Below the pieces are notes generated by a model. It did not search any database, had not been told where the DNA came from, and saw only the letters and a program-made list of their open reading frames with translations. Of a stretch of DNA of 64,000 bases, positions 16,068 through 25,134 are shown in pieces. The translations under genes and the position numbers were made by a program. Position 1 is the first letter of the stretch, and each line of letters opens with the position of its first letter. This stretch comes from Hymenobacter properus (lineage in GTDB: Bacteria > Bacteroidota > Bacteroidia > Cytophagales > Hymenobacteraceae): NCBI RefSeq assembly GCF_015694735.1, contig NZ_JADQDP010000007.1, forward strand, positions 95,194 through 159,193, read 5' to 3'.

Positions 16068-16772
16068 ATGGGTTTGATGTTGCGTTTTGGGTTGTGGATG
16101 GGCTTGTGGCTGGTGCCGGCGCTAGGCCGGGCCCAGGTGGGCCTGGCGGTGCCGGCCGATACCGTGGGGCGCCGGCCCAATATTCCGCGCCTGGCCCGCA
16201 ACCGTTTTGTGGTGCAGTACGACTCGCGCTACTCCGTCATCAACCACCACCTCACCACCATCAACGGCCTCAAGCTGGGCATTGAATTCAAAAGCCGCTT
16301 CCGGACCGGCGCGGCCATCTACTTTCTGAGCACCGGCGTGCCCACCCGCCAGTCCCGCCCCGACAATGCCGCCGAAGACGCCGACGCCGAGCTGCGCTTC
16401 CGCTACCTGGCCGCCTACGCCGGCTACGTGCTGCTCGAAACCACCCGCTGGGAGCTCAGCGCCAATCTGCAGCTGGGCATGGGCTCGGCCTACGTGCGCT
16501 ACGAGAATGTGGAGGGCGACTTCGATAAAACACCACGCGACTTCATGGGCGTGGCCGAGCCGGCTGTGGCGGCCCAGTACCGGCTGTTTCGCTGGGGCGG
16601 CTTTGGCACGGGTGCGGGCTGGCGGCAGCCCTTCTTTGTGCCCAAATCGGTGCAAAAGGAGCTGAACGGCCCCGTGTTCTACCTGCGCGCCAACGTTTTT
16701 CTGGGCGAGCTCATCAAAGTGGTGAAAGACCGGGAGCCGCTCTTCACGCAAGCCAACATGCAGGCCGACTAA
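16068..16772 (+). CDS. outer-membrane beta-barrel-like exported protein
   Basis: About 234 residues from ATG 16068 (alternative ATG 16077). The N-terminal signal peptide LRFGLWMGLWLVPALGRAQ is followed by amphipathic strands rich in aromatic residues (RFVVQYDSRYSVINHH, LGIEFKSRFRTGAAIYFL, GMGSAYVRYENVEGDF). I see no enzymatic motif; the pattern fits an outer-membrane barrel or surface protein typical of Bacteroidota. It follows the TlpA-like gene on the same strand after about 100 bases. Confidence 0.7.
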   Translation: MGLMLRFGLWMGLWLVPALGRAQVGLAVPADTVGRRPNIPRLARNRFVVQYDSRYSVINHHLTTINGLKLGIEFKSRFRTGAAIYFLSTGVPTRQSRPDNAAEDADAELRFRYLAAYAGYVLLETTRWELSANLQLGMGSAYVRYENVEGDFDKTPRDFMGVAEPAVAAQYRLFRWGGFGTGAGWRQPFFVPKSVQKELNGPVFYLRANVFLGELIKVVKDREPLFTQANMQAD

Positions 16773-16799
16773 CAGGTTAATCAAGGCACTTTTACCCAG

Positions 16800-16883
16800 G
16801 TCATGCAGAGCGCAGCGAAGCATCTCGCTTGGATTAAGTAATTAGTTGAAGCACGCGAGATGCTTCGCTGCGCTCTGCATGAC
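16800..16883. repeat. intergenic palindromic repeat, family 1, copy 4
   Basis: The arms are GTCATGCAGAGCGCAGCGAA plus GCATCTCGC and the complement. This is the CAGAGCGCAGCGAAG sub-type. The loop contains TTAAGTAATTAGTTG. It separates two convergent outer-membrane-protein genes. Confidence 0.9.
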
Positions 16884-16895
16884 AGTGCATTGCTA

Positions 16896-17777
16896 CTACT
16901 TCCCCGTGCTGTAAGCAAACCCCACCGATAGCGTGGCATTGGCCGCGCTGCGGTTTTGCACCACCACGCTTTCGTAGGAGAACGTGTAGGCCACGTTCAG
17001 GGCCAGGTGCTGGTAGAGCTTGAGGGCCAATACGCTGGCGCTGTTGAGGCGGTAGTCGCCGCCGGGGTCGCGCAGGCTGGGCTGGTAGAACAGCAGCTCC
17101 GAAAAGCTGGCCACGCCCCGCGTCAGGCGCAGCTTGAGGCGCGTGGAGTTGCGCACCACGTAGCGCTGCAGCTCCGGCTCGGTGTTGTAGTCGGTGCGCT
17201 CATTGAGCAGAAAGGTGCTTAGGGCCACTTCGTTGGTTAGCGTGTCGGCGTAGAGCTGGTAGCCCACGCCGCCGCCCGCCACCACGCGCTGCGCGATGGC
17301 GCGCAGGTTGCTGGTTTCGAACTCGCCCAGGGCGTAAAATTTCCACTTGCCCAGGCGGTAGTCGGGCGTGCTGAGCAGCAGCAGCTCCCGCTCGCGCAGG
17401 GCGCCGTCCTGGCGGCCGTAGCTGTAGCTCAGCGCCGCCGGAAACTGCCAGTGCCCGCGCGAAAACCCGCCCGTGTGGCTGGTGCTGAAGTACACCCGCT
17501 CCACCGTGCCCGTGGTGTAGAGGCCGGTGAGGGCGGCCGTGTAGCGCACGCCGCGGCTGTTCACGTTGTAGGTTTCAAACTCGGCCGAAGGCAGCCCGGC
17601 GGGCGGCGGCGTGAGCCCGCCCACGCTACTCACCGCCGCCGTGTCGGCCGGCGCGGTGCTGGCTGAGTCGGCCGGGGTTTGGGCCCAGGCACTGACCCCG
17701 AAGATGCTCAGCAGCAGGGTCAGGACGGCTGGGCGCAGGGCGGAAAATTTAAAAAGGCAGAAGCGAAAGTGGTTCAC
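16896..17777 (-). CDS. DUF481-like outer-membrane protein
   Basis: A 293-residue protein from a GTG start at 17777; no in-frame ATG precedes the signal peptide, whose core is FSALRPAVLTLLLSIFGVSAWAQ. The mature part has repeated amphipathic strands with VEPVYFSTSH-like turns, LYTTGTVERVYF, LSYSYGRQDG and a terminal LSVGFAYSTGK. That pattern resembles the DUF481 salt-induced outer-membrane family. The TTG at 17843 lies inside a hairpin and is a poor start. Function is unknown. Confidence 0.7.
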   Translation of the reverse strand: MNHFRFCLFKFSALRPAVLTLLLSIFGVSAWAQTPADSASTAPADTAAVSSVGGLTPPPAGLPSAEFETYNVNSRGVRYTAALTGLYTTGTVERVYFSTSHTGGFSRGHWQFPAALSYSYGRQDGALRERELLLLSTPDYRLGKWKFYALGEFETSNLRAIAQRVVAGGGVGYQLYADTLTNEVALSTFLLNERTDYNTEPELQRYVVRNSTRLKLRLTRGVASFSELLFYQPSLRDPGGDYRLNSASVLALKLYQHLALNVAYTFSYESVVVQNRSAANATLSVGFAYSTGK

Positions 17778-17820
17778 TATGAAGCGGTAACGTGAGCGGA
17801 CCTCGGGCCCGAAACAACAA

Positions 17821-17849
17821 GGCCGGTTGTTCTGTCTGAACAACCGGCC
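17821..17849. terminator. 12-bp perfect hairpin
   Basis: GGCCGGTTGTTC and GAACAACCGGCC form a perfect 12-bp stem around TGTCT. On the minus strand it is followed by TTGTTGTTT, compatible with a terminator for the M49 peptidase transcript coming from the right. Confidence 0.65.
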
Positions 17850-17875
17850 GGGACATATTCAATAATATCAAGAAT

Positions 17876-17970
17876 GTCATGCTGAGCGCAGTCGAAGCAT
17901 CTCTACCGCGCAACTAATCCAATCGGAGCAACGAAGCGGTAGAGATGCTTCGACTGCGCTCAGCATGACG
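17876..17970. repeat. intergenic palindromic repeat, family 1, copy 5
   Basis: The arms contain GTCATGCTGAGCGCAGTCGA and AGCATCTCTACCGC. Both arms carry the same T (CAGTCGAAG / CTTCGACTG), a compensated change that keeps the pairing. Loop: AACTAATCCAATCGGAGCAA. Confidence 0.9.
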
Positions 17971-17991
17971 GGCTAATCAGTCCCCAGCGCC

Positions 17992-20046
17992 CTAGTTATA
18001 ATCCGGCAGCAGCGAGTACTTTTTGCCAAAGTCCAGCATCTGCTGCGCGAAGTTGGTGGGGTACTCAACCTTCACGTCCGTGATTTTGCTGCCGCTCATC
18101 ACCGGCACAAGCTTGGGCTGAATAAAGCCCTGGTAGGGCGCGATGTTGAGCTTCTGGTAGCGGGCCAGCACTTCCTTGTGCAGCTCGGGGTCTACCTGCA
18201 CGCCGTAGGTTTCGATGAGGTTTTTGCCGGCCGCGTAGTCGCCTTCGCTCGTGATGCGCTGCAGCTCGCGCAGCAGCTGGCCGAAGAGGCCGCGCAGCTT
18301 GGTGTAGTCGTTGATGTGCACATAGGTTTTGCCGTCGCGCTTCACCATTTCCACTACGTTGTCGGCCTTGCCTTTTTCCAGCACCCACTTCGAAATCATC
18401 TGGCGGTTGCGCATGTGGGCTTCTTCCACGGTTTCGCCCAGCTGCAGGCGGGTGAGCTGGGTAATAAGGCCGCCGCGCAGGTAGCTGTCGTACTCGGCCT
18501 TGGCCACATCGGGCGAGGGGGCCACGCCCAGCTCCTGCAGCTTCACGTCGGGCAGATAATACAGGGCCACGAGGTCGGCGCGGCCTTCTTCCAGGGCCGA
18601 GGCATAGCTTTTCAGCGTTTCCTTGGTGGTGCCCACACCGGGGTTTATCTGCCCCGAGGCGTGGCCGATAACCTCGTGCATGTCGGTGTGCAGCTTGCCG
18701 GCCAGCGCGCCGTACTGGCGCACGCGGGCCACTTCGGCGGGGTCGAATGCAAACTCGGTGAGGGCACCCGAGCTGGCGCTGGCCTGGTCGTAGGCTTCCA
18801 CGATGTTGCCCAGGTTCACCGATTTCGAGCCGTATTCCTTGCGAATCCAGGTCGCGTTGGGCAGGTTGATGCCGATGGGCGTGCTCGGGGCCGCGTCGCC
18901 GGATTCCATCACCACCGTGATGACCTTGGCCGTAATGCCCACCACGTTCTTCTTCTTGTGCTGGTCCATGATGGGCGAATGGTCCTCGAACCACTGCGCC
19001 TGGTCGCCGATGGCCTTGATGCGCTTGGTGGCCTCTTCGTCGCGGAAGCTCACCACCGACTCGTAGGTGGCGCGGTAGCCCAGCGGGTCGCCGTACACCT
19101 CAATGAAGCCGTTCACCACGTCGATGGCCGACTTCGTGTCCTTCACCCAGGCAATGTTGTAGTCGTCCCAGGTTTTGAGGCTGCCGGTCTGGTAGAAGCT
19201 GATGAGCTTGGTCAGGGCCTCCTTTTGGGTGGGGTTTTCGGCCACGTCGGCGGCCTTCTGCAGCCAGTACACAATGCGCTTGATGGCCGGCGCGTACATG
19301 CCCTGTGCGCTCCAGGTGCGCTCCTCCAGCTGCCCGCTCTTATTCTTGATGAGCTTGGAGTTCAGGCCGTAGGATATGGGGCGTTGGTCTTTTTTATCAA
19401 TTTTCTGGGCGTAGAACGCCTCAGCCTCGGCCTGCGTCACGCCTTCATAAAAGTTAGTAGCTGAAGTAGCCAGCAAGTCCTGTCCCGCTACCTGGTTCAC
19501 CTTTTTCGGGGCCACGTTGGGGTCGAAAACGATGGGCGTGATAAAGGCCACGAACTTGTCCACGGTTTCGCCTTTTTCCAACGGCAGGGTCTTGGCGTCC
19601 ACGCCCTTCACCAGCTTGGTGAAGTAGGCGGCCGAGCACTCGGGCACAAACTTGCGCGTGGAGTAGTGGTGGTGAATGCCGTTGGAAAACCACACCCGCT
19701 TGGCGTATACGTTCAGCTTTTCGGCCTCGGCAGCCTGGGCGCCCTTCAGGTTCTGCTGGTTGGCAGCCCAAATGGCTTCCAGGGTGCGGCGCACGCGCAG
19801 GTTGTGCTTGTAGTTCTGGTCGTACACGATGTCGCGCCCGCTCAGCGCGGCCTCCGACAGGTAATAGAGCATTTCCTTCTGCTTGGCGCTTAGCTGCGCG
19901 AAGCCCGGCACCTGGTAGCGCAGCATGCGCAAATCGGCAAACTGCTCGGTGGCTACTTGAAATTTGGCGGGGGTGGGAGTTTGGGCGTGCGCGGCCGGCC
20001 CGGCCAGCAGTGCCGCCAGCGCCAACGAATAAACGGTTCGCTTCAT
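17992..20046 (-). CDS. dipeptidyl-peptidase III-family (M49) zinc metallopeptidase
   Basis: A 684-residue exported protein with signal peptide MKRTVYSLALAALLAGPAAHAQ. The zinc motif is H457-E-V-I-G-H462, the HExxGH form unique to peptidase family M49. The second motif, EEGRAD at about 486-491, supplies the third ligand (EECRAE in eukaryotic DPP III). Length and the flanking blocks (KLHTDMHEVIGH, KSYASALEEGRADLVALYYL) fit bacterial M49 enzymes. Some databases mislabel these proteins as dihydrofolate reductase. Likely role: periplasmic cleavage of dipeptides from short peptides. No operon partner is obvious; MenE lies upstream on the same strand. Confidence 0.92.
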   Translation of the reverse strand: MKRTVYSLALAALLAGPAAHAQTPTPAKFQVATEQFADLRMLRYQVPGFAQLSAKQKEMLYYLSEAALSGRDIVYDQNYKHNLRVRRTLEAIWAANQQNLKGAQAAEAEKLNVYAKRVWFSNGIHHHYSTRKFVPECSAAYFTKLVKGVDAKTLPLEKGETVDKFVAFITPIVFDPNVAPKKVNQVAGQDLLATSATNFYEGVTQAEAEAFYAQKIDKKDQRPISYGLNSKLIKNKSGQLEERTWSAQGMYAPAIKRIVYWLQKAADVAENPTQKEALTKLISFYQTGSLKTWDDYNIAWVKDTKSAIDVVNGFIEVYGDPLGYRATYESVVSFRDEEATKRIKAIGDQAQWFEDHSPIMDQHKKKNVVGITAKVITVVMESGDAAPSTPIGINLPNATWIRKEYGSKSVNLGNIVEAYDQASASSGALTEFAFDPAEVARVRQYGALAGKLHTDMHEVIGHASGQINPGVGTTKETLKSYASALEEGRADLVALYYLPDVKLQELGVAPSPDVAKAEYDSYLRGGLITQLTRLQLGETVEEAHMRNRQMISKWVLEKGKADNVVEMVKRDGKTYVHINDYTKLRGLFGQLLRELQRITSEGDYAAGKNLIETYGVQVDPELHKEVLARYQKLNIAPYQGFIQPKLVPVMSGSKITDVKVEYPTNFAQQMLDFGKKYSLLPDYN

Positions 20047-20102
20047 AAAGAACAGTGGGAGTGAAGCCGTAAAGCTACAAAAGGCACCCCAGCCCCGGCC
20101 CG

Positions 20103-21206
20103 CTACTCCAACCCGCGCAACGTGGCCGCCCGGTTCAGCTTGCCCGTGGCCGTGAGTTGGAACTCGGCCACGTAGCGCAGTTGCTTGGGCACCTCGTAGC
20201 GGCCCAGCCGCTCGGCCAGCAGGGTTTGCAGCTGCTTTTCCTGCTCGCGCGAAAGCGCTTTGCCTTCAATAAAGGCCGTCACGGCCTGGCCCAGGCGCTC
20301 GTCGGAGCGCCCGGCCACGAAGCAGCGGCGCGACTGCCCCATTTCAGCCAGGGCCACGTCCAGCACCAGCTCCACCTTCTCGGCCGGCACTTTCACGCCA
20401 CCGGTATTTATCACAAAATCGGCCCGGCCCAGCCACTCAAACGTGTGGGCATCGAGCAAATTCACCTGGTCGTTGGTCACGATGAGCTGGTCGTCGGTCA
20501 CGTCGCCGCGCAAGGTCAGGCAGCCCCGCTCGTCCTGCCCCGCCGCAATGCCCTTAAACACCCGGAAGCGTGCGCTGGCCTCGGGCCCATTAAGGCGGCG
20601 AAGGGCCACGTGCGAGCAGGTTTCGGTCATGCCGTAGGTGAGGTACACGGGCACACTCAGCGGCTGCAGCTCCTGCGTGAGCGAGGCGTCGGCGGGCGCG
20701 CCACCCACCAAAATTGCCTTCATGCGGTTGAGGCGCGGCGCCAGCCCGGCGGTCAGCACCGTCTTGAGCTGCAGGGGCACGAAGGCCGCGAAATCAAATT
20801 CCGCCTCGGGCGCCACGTAGTCGAACGGGTTAGCGTGCGGCTCCACGATGGTCAGGTGCATGTTACGCTCCAGCCCGCGCACCAGCATCATCAGCCCGCC
20901 GATGTACTCGCAGTTGAGGCACACCAGCGCGCGGTCGCCGGGGCCGAGGTCGAAGTAGTCGGCGGTGCGGTGAGCCGAGGCTTCGAGCTGCCGCCGCCGC
21001 AGCGTGATGGGCGTGGGCGTGCCCGTGCTGCCCGAGGTGGTGAGCCCAAATTCCTGCGTGCCCGTCAGCCATTGCCGCACAAAGTCCAGCACCTTGGCTT
21101 CGTAGCCGTTCACGGGCGCGTCGAGCTGCGCCGGGTATTGTTGGATGGCCGCGTAAGTGAATTCGCGGCCGTTGAGCAGGAGGGAGGTGGGCAGGGCAGT
21201 GGTCAT
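20103..21206 (-). CDS. menE: o-succinylbenzoate-CoA ligase-like AMP-binding enzyme (MenE)
   Basis: A 367-residue adenylate-forming enzyme. The AMP-binding P-loop is TTSGSTGTPTPITL (about residues 56-69), the A5 motif is YLTYGMTETCSHV, and the A8-like hinge is ADFVINTGGVKVPAEKVE. The terminal lysine region is TATGKLNRAATLRG. It is shorter than typical acyl-CoA ligases, as in other Bacteroidota MenE proteins. It activates o-succinylbenzoate in menaquinone biosynthesis. menB, menD, menF and a DHNA-CoA thioesterase follow in the same orientation from 24.3 kb, separated from it by an amidase gene. Confidence 0.88.
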   Translation of the reverse strand: MTTALPTSLLLNGREFTYAAIQQYPAQLDAPVNGYEAKVLDFVRQWLTGTQEFGLTTSGSTGTPTPITLRRRQLEASAHRTADYFDLGPGDRALVCLNCEYIGGLMMLVRGLERNMHLTIVEPHANPFDYVAPEAEFDFAAFVPLQLKTVLTAGLAPRLNRMKAILVGGAPADASLTQELQPLSVPVYLTYGMTETCSHVALRRLNGPEASARFRVFKGIAAGQDERGCLTLRGDVTDDQLIVTNDQVNLLDAHTFEWLGRADFVINTGGVKVPAEKVELVLDVALAEMGQSRRCFVAGRSDERLGQAVTAFIEGKALSREQEKQLQTLLAERLGRYEVPKQLRYVAEFQLTATGKLNRAATLRGLE

Positions 21207-21210
21207 GAGG

Positions 21211-21218
21211 CAAAGCTA
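21211..21218 (-). promoter_or_regulatory. candidate -7 box TAGCTTTG close to menE start
   Basis: On the minus strand TAGCTTTG matches TAnnTTTG and ends only four bases before the menE ATG (21206), implying a leaderless or nearly leaderless mRNA. No good -33 TTG is visible. Confidence 0.4.
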
Positions 21219-21319
21219 CGCGCCGCGCCACTCCAGCGTTCGGCTGGAAGTTGAAAGCAGGCGGGAAGGCCTTTTTTCGGCCAGCAAGACTGCCGCTACC
21301 CCACCAATCTAAATAGTTC

Positions 21320-21350
21320 TTGACTTTTAAGTGAGGAATCACTAAATTGG
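21320..21350 (+). promoter_or_regulatory. candidate promoter TTG-N20-TAAATTGG
   Basis: In an AT-rich gap, TTG (21320-21322) is followed after 20 bases by TAAATTGG, one base from TAnnTTTG. It lies 23 bases upstream of the small ORF starting at 21374. Confidence 0.4.
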
Positions 21351-21373
21351 GTTTCTCACCAAAGCCTTTCGCC

Positions 21374-21562
21374 ATGAACACTCAGCCGCAAGCTCGGCCT
21401 TCCGCCACATTGGCTTCTGGCAGCCAGTCCGCCGCGGGCACACCCGAAGAGCAACAAGCCCGCGCCCAAGCTAAACTGGCAAAAAAAGAGCGCAAGCACG
21501 CGCGTCTGCGCTTCTTTTTCGGTTGGTGCGAAGGCTGCCAGGCCTTCGGGTCGGCTTTCTAG
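21374..21562 (+). CDS. small hypothetical protein
   Basis: A 62-residue ORF from ATG 21374. It has a Ser/Gln/Ala-rich first half, a basic stretch (AKLAKKERKHARLRFFFGW) and an end containing a CxxC-like pair (WCEGCQAF). A plausible promoter lies just upstream and the gap is otherwise empty, which supports a real gene. No family is recognised. It could also be a chance ORF. Confidence 0.4.
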   Translation: MNTQPQARPSATLASGSQSAAGTPEEQQARAQAKLAKKERKHARLRFFFGWCEGCQAFGSAF

Positions 21563-21598
21563 CGACGGGCTGGATTTTTGGTTCCGTTTATTCAGTGG

Positions 21599-21703
21599 AG
21601 TAGAGACGCGTATTTGCGTCTCGTCGGCCGTGCCGTTTGGGCTTCGTGCGGATTTGTCCCACCATCGTTGTTCAACAACAAGACGCAAATACGCGTCTCT
21701 ACC
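21599..21703. repeat. palindromic repeat, family 2 (GAGACGCGTATTTGCGTCTC type)
   Basis: The left arm is GTAGAGACGCGTATTTGCGT CTCGTC and the right arm its complement (AAGACGCAAATACGCGTCTC TAC), around a loop of about 55 bases. The arms differ completely from family 1. Each arm itself contains near-palindromic GAGACGC...GCGTCTC. Confidence 0.88.
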
Positions 21704-21738
21704 TCGTTTCAGCCAGCACCAAAATTCAGTAAGCAAAA

Positions 21739-21776
21739 TGGCCCGGCCCGCACCATGCGAGCCGGGCCGTTGGCCT
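21739..21776 (-). terminator. terminator of the amidase gene
   Basis: On the minus strand GGCCCGGC and GCCGGGCC pair around a short loop, followed by ATTTTGC. It lies just downstream of the stop at 21796. Confidence 0.6.
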
Positions 21777-21795
21777 TTCCGGGAATGCTACTGCC

Positions 21796-24042
21796 TTACT
21801 GCACCAGCAAACGCAGGTATTGCACCCCGGTGCCAAGCTGCACCGTGACCACGTAGACGCCCGGCTGCAGCCCGGCCGGCAGCGCGTAGCCGCGCGGTTG
21901 GTCGGCCTCGAGCTGGGTGCGGGTGCTGGCCCCCACGGGCTGGCCCTGGGCGTTGCGCAGCGTAATTTCGGCCGGGCCGGTGTAGCCCGTGGCCGTGAGC
22001 CAGGCGCTGGCCCCCGCATCCACCGGGTTGGTGATGGTGAGCTGGGGGCGCTCCGTCTGGCTCAGGGAAGTATTGGCCGCCACGCCGCCGGTAGAGGCCA
22101 TCAGCCAGCTGGTCGACTGCGTGGAAACGCGCAGCGTGTAGGCCGCGGTGCTGGTGTTGCCATTGTAGCCGTACACTTTCACGTAGTAAGTGGCGGCCGG
22201 GGCGCCGTTGTAAGTGATGGTTTCGGCCGTGGTGCTGGGCTGGGTGGAGGAGTAGAGCAGCGTGCCGCTGGCGTTGTACAACTCCATGTCGTAGTCGAGC
22301 GGCAGGTTGGTGAGCGTGACTTTGATGTTGTTATTGGTGCTGCTGCTCGTAAACTTGTACCAGTCCACGTCACCCGTAGGGCAGATGTAGGCCGTGTTGT
22401 TCACGTTCACGCCAATGGGCGCGCCGGCGCTAAGGGTTTCGTTGGCCTCGTAGCTGTCGGTGGGGCAGCCCGTGCCGCCGCCCACCGACGACCAGTTGGC
22501 CGCGAAGCCCGGGCGCGTGGTGGCGCAGTCGCTGCGCAGCTCCAAGTACATTTTGCCCGACGAGGCCGTGAGCGTGCCCGGGTTAGTGGTGCCCGAGTAC
22601 TTGCCAATCAGCGGCGCCTGGTTGTTAGGCCCATTGAAGACCAGTAGGTGGTCGTAGCCGCTTTCCAGGTCGAAGCTGCTGAAGCTCAGGCTGACGCTGG
22701 TGGCACCAGTGGGCGCAATGAGTTGGCACTGGCGCACGTCGTCGGGGTAGTTGGCGCTGGGGCCACCCGCGTCGTACACCGTGCCCGAAGCCGCAGTGAG
22801 GCTCGTCACCGTGGGCGCGTTGTTGACGAGGGTGTAGAATTTCTCCCAGTTCCAGTTCACGCCGGGGTCGGTGTGCGTCTGGTTGGGGAAGTGCTGGTGG
22901 CCTTTGATTTTCACGCAGGCCCCCGTGCTGAATGTGCCCGTGGTGGCCGCCCCATAAAACGTGCGCAGCCCGCTGATGCCGTAGCCGCTGCCCGCAATGT
23001 CGCGCGCCAGCGCCGCCGAGCTGCTATACATGGCCGACGTGTACCACGAGGCATCGTCCACGTAGCCTTCGTGTTCGGTGCCGATGGTGTAGGGGTTTTC
23101 GGAGCCGATGTGCCAGGCCTTGTTGGCCTCGGTTACCATCTGGGTTATCTGCCCGTCGCTGGAGCGCACCACGTAGTGCGCCGACACCTGCGCCGAGCAG
23201 TTCTTAAACCACGAAATGCAGCCCGCATACGTGCCCTGCACCGTGTGAATGGCATAATGCGTGACAGCCGTGCCGTTGCGCGAGCTGTAGTTGCAGGTCG
23301 TCAGGTCGCTGATAGCCGGGCCGTAATCCGACGACGCCACCAGCGCATACGTCGAGCCCGCCGGATTAAAAGCCCGGCCCTGCGCCTGCACGTGGTCGGG
23401 CGCCACCTGGGCCATGCCCGAACTCAATACATCATAATTGGCCCCGAAAATGGCGCGCAAATCGAGGTGATAGTCCGGAAAATGGTAGCGCAGCTGGTTA
23501 TCCGGTTGGTTCAAAAACGTGAGCACGCTGTAGAGGTGCGAGTCGAGGGCGAAGGTGCTTACTGCATCCTTGGCCAGCGGCAATTCGCTCAGCGCCAGCA
23601 ATACCGAAAGGTGCTTCTCCGGCGCATCAGCCGGCAGCTTCCGTGCGGCGGCCAGCTGCGCATAGGCCGCCGCGTAAGCCAGAATATTGCTGGCCGGGTC
23701 GTTTTTAATGGCTTCTTCGCTCAGGCCTGAGAGCTTGGCCACCAGCCGCAGGTTTTCGCGGAAGTAGCCCTTGCCGTCGCCAAAAAGCCCCATTACACCC
23801 GAGGGCAGCGGCATGCCCATGCAACTGGTGGGGTCTTTGGGCGTGATGTGCCGGATGTGCGTTTGCGTGTAGGCCACCGCTTCCAGCACGCCGCGCGGCA
23901 CCAGCGGGTAGCGCTTGTAGGCCTGAGCAAAATCGGCCGCGTAGGGCGTTTCCGCGCTGACAGCCTGCCTCGGCGCCATCTGGGCCCGAAGCGCGGGGGA
24001 CAGGCACAGCAAGCCCCCCAGCAGGAGTAAAGTTTTTTTCAT
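21796..24042 (-). CDS. secreted N-acetylmuramoyl-L-alanine amidase with CUB-like, PPC and T9SS sorting domains
   Basis: A 748-residue multidomain protein. Signal peptide MKKTLLLLGGLLCLSPALRAQ; an N-terminal helical region with a lysozyme/transglycosylase-like GVLEAVAYTQTHIRH; an amidase_2 domain (about 240-400) with zinc-ligand candidates His266 (HYAIHTVQG) and the KGHQHF block near 382, plus GTEHEGY. A CUB-like domain (about 415-505) follows, then a pre-peptidase C-terminal domain (about 515-620, DVDWYKFTSSS, YYVKVYGYNG). The tail ends in GVYVVTVQLGTGVQYLRLLVQ, typical of type IX secretion sorting domains. It probably cleaves peptidoglycan outside the cell. It interrupts the menaquinone cluster. 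Confidence 0.88.
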   Translation of the reverse strand: MKKTLLLLGGLLCLSPALRAQMAPRQAVSAETPYAADFAQAYKRYPLVPRGVLEAVAYTQTHIRHITPKDPTSCMGMPLPSGVMGLFGDGKGYFRENLRLVAKLSGLSEEAIKNDPASNILAYAAAYAQLAAARKLPADAPEKHLSVLLALSELPLAKDAVSTFALDSHLYSVLTFLNQPDNQLRYHFPDYHLDLRAIFGANYDVLSSGMAQVAPDHVQAQGRAFNPAGSTYALVASSDYGPAISDLTTCNYSSRNGTAVTHYAIHTVQGTYAGCISWFKNCSAQVSAHYVVRSSDGQITQMVTEANKAWHIGSENPYTIGTEHEGYVDDASWYTSAMYSSSAALARDIAGSGYGISGLRTFYGAATTGTFSTGACVKIKGHQHFPNQTHTDPGVNWNWEKFYTLVNNAPTVTSLTAASGTVYDAGGPSANYPDDVRQCQLIAPTGATSVSLSFSSFDLESGYDHLLVFNGPNNQAPLIGKYSGTTNPGTLTASSGKMYLELRSDCATTRPGFAANWSSVGGGTGCPTDSYEANETLSAGAPIGVNVNNTAYICPTGDVDWYKFTSSSTNNNIKVTLTNLPLDYDMELYNASGTLLYSSTQPSTTAETITYNGAPAATYYVKVYGYNGNTSTAAYTLRVSTQSTSWLMASTGGVAANTSLSQTERPQLTITNPVDAGASAWLTATGYTGPAEITLRNAQGQPVGASTRTQLEADQPRGYALPAGLQPGVYVVTVQLGTGVQYLRLLVQ

Positions 24043-24226
24043 AAAAGCTCTGCCAAATGGATAGATTTAGGGAGAATTTGGCAGAAGCAAGGTAGGTGTT
24101 TTGAGTATTCGTTAATTATGATGCCATAATCTTGTTAAATTAATAAATTATATCTGGTTTCAGTGCAAATTCCTGCAAAATTTGGACAGGTCTGTTTTAT
24201 GTCGGTTTTGCCTGGAAGTCACGCAT

Positions 24227-24256
24227 AAAAAAAGCCCTGCCGCATGGGCAAGGCTT
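24227..24256 (-). terminator. terminator downstream of menB
   Basis: On the minus strand GCCTTGCC and GGCAGGGC pair around a five-base loop and are followed by TTTTTTT. It closes the minus-strand menaquinone operon. Confidence 0.75.
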
Positions 24257-24282
24257 CTTTGCATTGGATAACACCCGATGCG

Positions 24283-25107
24283 CTACGGGAATTTCGGGTA
24301 CTTCGAGAAGTCGGGCTGGCGCTTCTCCACGTAGGCGTTGCGGCCTTCTTTGGCCTCGTCGCTCAGGTAGTAGAGCAGCGTGGCGTTGCCGGCCAGCTCC
24401 TGAATGCCAGCTTGCCCATCAAGCTCCGCATTGAACGAAGATTTGAGCATGCGCAGCGCCAGCGGGCTTTTCTGCAGAATCTTGTGGCACCAGGCCACGG
24501 TGGTGGCTTCCAGCTGGTCGAGCGGCACTACTTTGTTCACGAGGCCCATTTCGCGGGCTTCCTGGGCGTCGTACTGGTCGCAGAGGTACCAGATTTCGCG
24601 GGCCTTCTTCTGGCCCACGATGCGCGCCAGGTACGAAGCTCCAAAACCGCCGTCGAACGAACCCACTTTCGGGCCGGTCTGGCCAAAGCGGGCGTTTTCG
24701 GCGGCCACCGTCAGGTCGCACACCACGTGCAGCACGTGGCCGCCGCCAATGGCCCAGCCCGCCACCATGGCAATGACCGGCTTAGGGATGGAGCGAATGA
24801 TTTTCTGCAGTTCCAGCACGTTGAGGCGGGGCACGGTGTCCTCGCCCACGTAGCCGCCGTGGCCACGCACGCTCTGGTCGCCGCCCGAGCAGAAGGCCCG
24901 GCCGCCCTCGCCGGTGAGGATGATGACGCCGATGTCGGTGCGGTCCTGGCAGATGCGCATGGCATCAATCATTTCCTGTACCGTGAGCGGCGTGAAGGCG
25001 TTGTGCACCTGCGGCCGGTTGATGCTGATTTTGGCGATTCCGCCAAACTGCGAGAAGATGATTTCTTTGAACTCCTTAATCGGGGTCCACTGAATGGGTT
25101 CGGTCAT
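24283..25107 (-). CDS. menB: 1,4-dihydroxy-2-naphthoyl-CoA synthase (MenB)
   Basis: A 274-residue crotonase-fold enzyme. The MenB signatures are present: INRPQVHNAFTP, the oxyanion-hole region FCSGGDQSVRGHGGY, AGWAIGGGHVLHVVCDLTVA, GQTGPKVGSFDGGFGASYLA and the closing YVEKRQPDFSKYPKFP. It closes the naphthoate ring from o-succinylbenzoyl-CoA. ATG 25107 is the family start (MTEPIQWTPIKEFKEI); the frame is open upstream through the palindromic repeat and into menD, but that is not coding. It lies downstream of menD on the same strand. Confidence 0.95.
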   Translation of the reverse strand: MTEPIQWTPIKEFKEIIFSQFGGIAKISINRPQVHNAFTPLTVQEMIDAMRICQDRTDIGVIILTGEGGRAFCSGGDQSVRGHGGYVGEDTVPRLNVLELQKIIRSIPKPVIAMVAGWAIGGGHVLHVVCDLTVAAENARFGQTGPKVGSFDGGFGASYLARIVGQKKAREIWYLCDQYDAQEAREMGLVNKVVPLDQLEATTVAWCHKILQKSPLALRMLKSSFNAELDGQAGIQELAGNATLLYYLSDEAKEGRNAYVEKRQPDFSKYPKFP

Positions 25108-25134
25108 GATGTAGTGGGGTTTGAACGAAGTAAA

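Noticed and set aside
18178..19464. 428-codon open frame on the plus strand
   Set aside because: Antisense shadow of the M49 peptidase gene, rich in His/Val/Gly.
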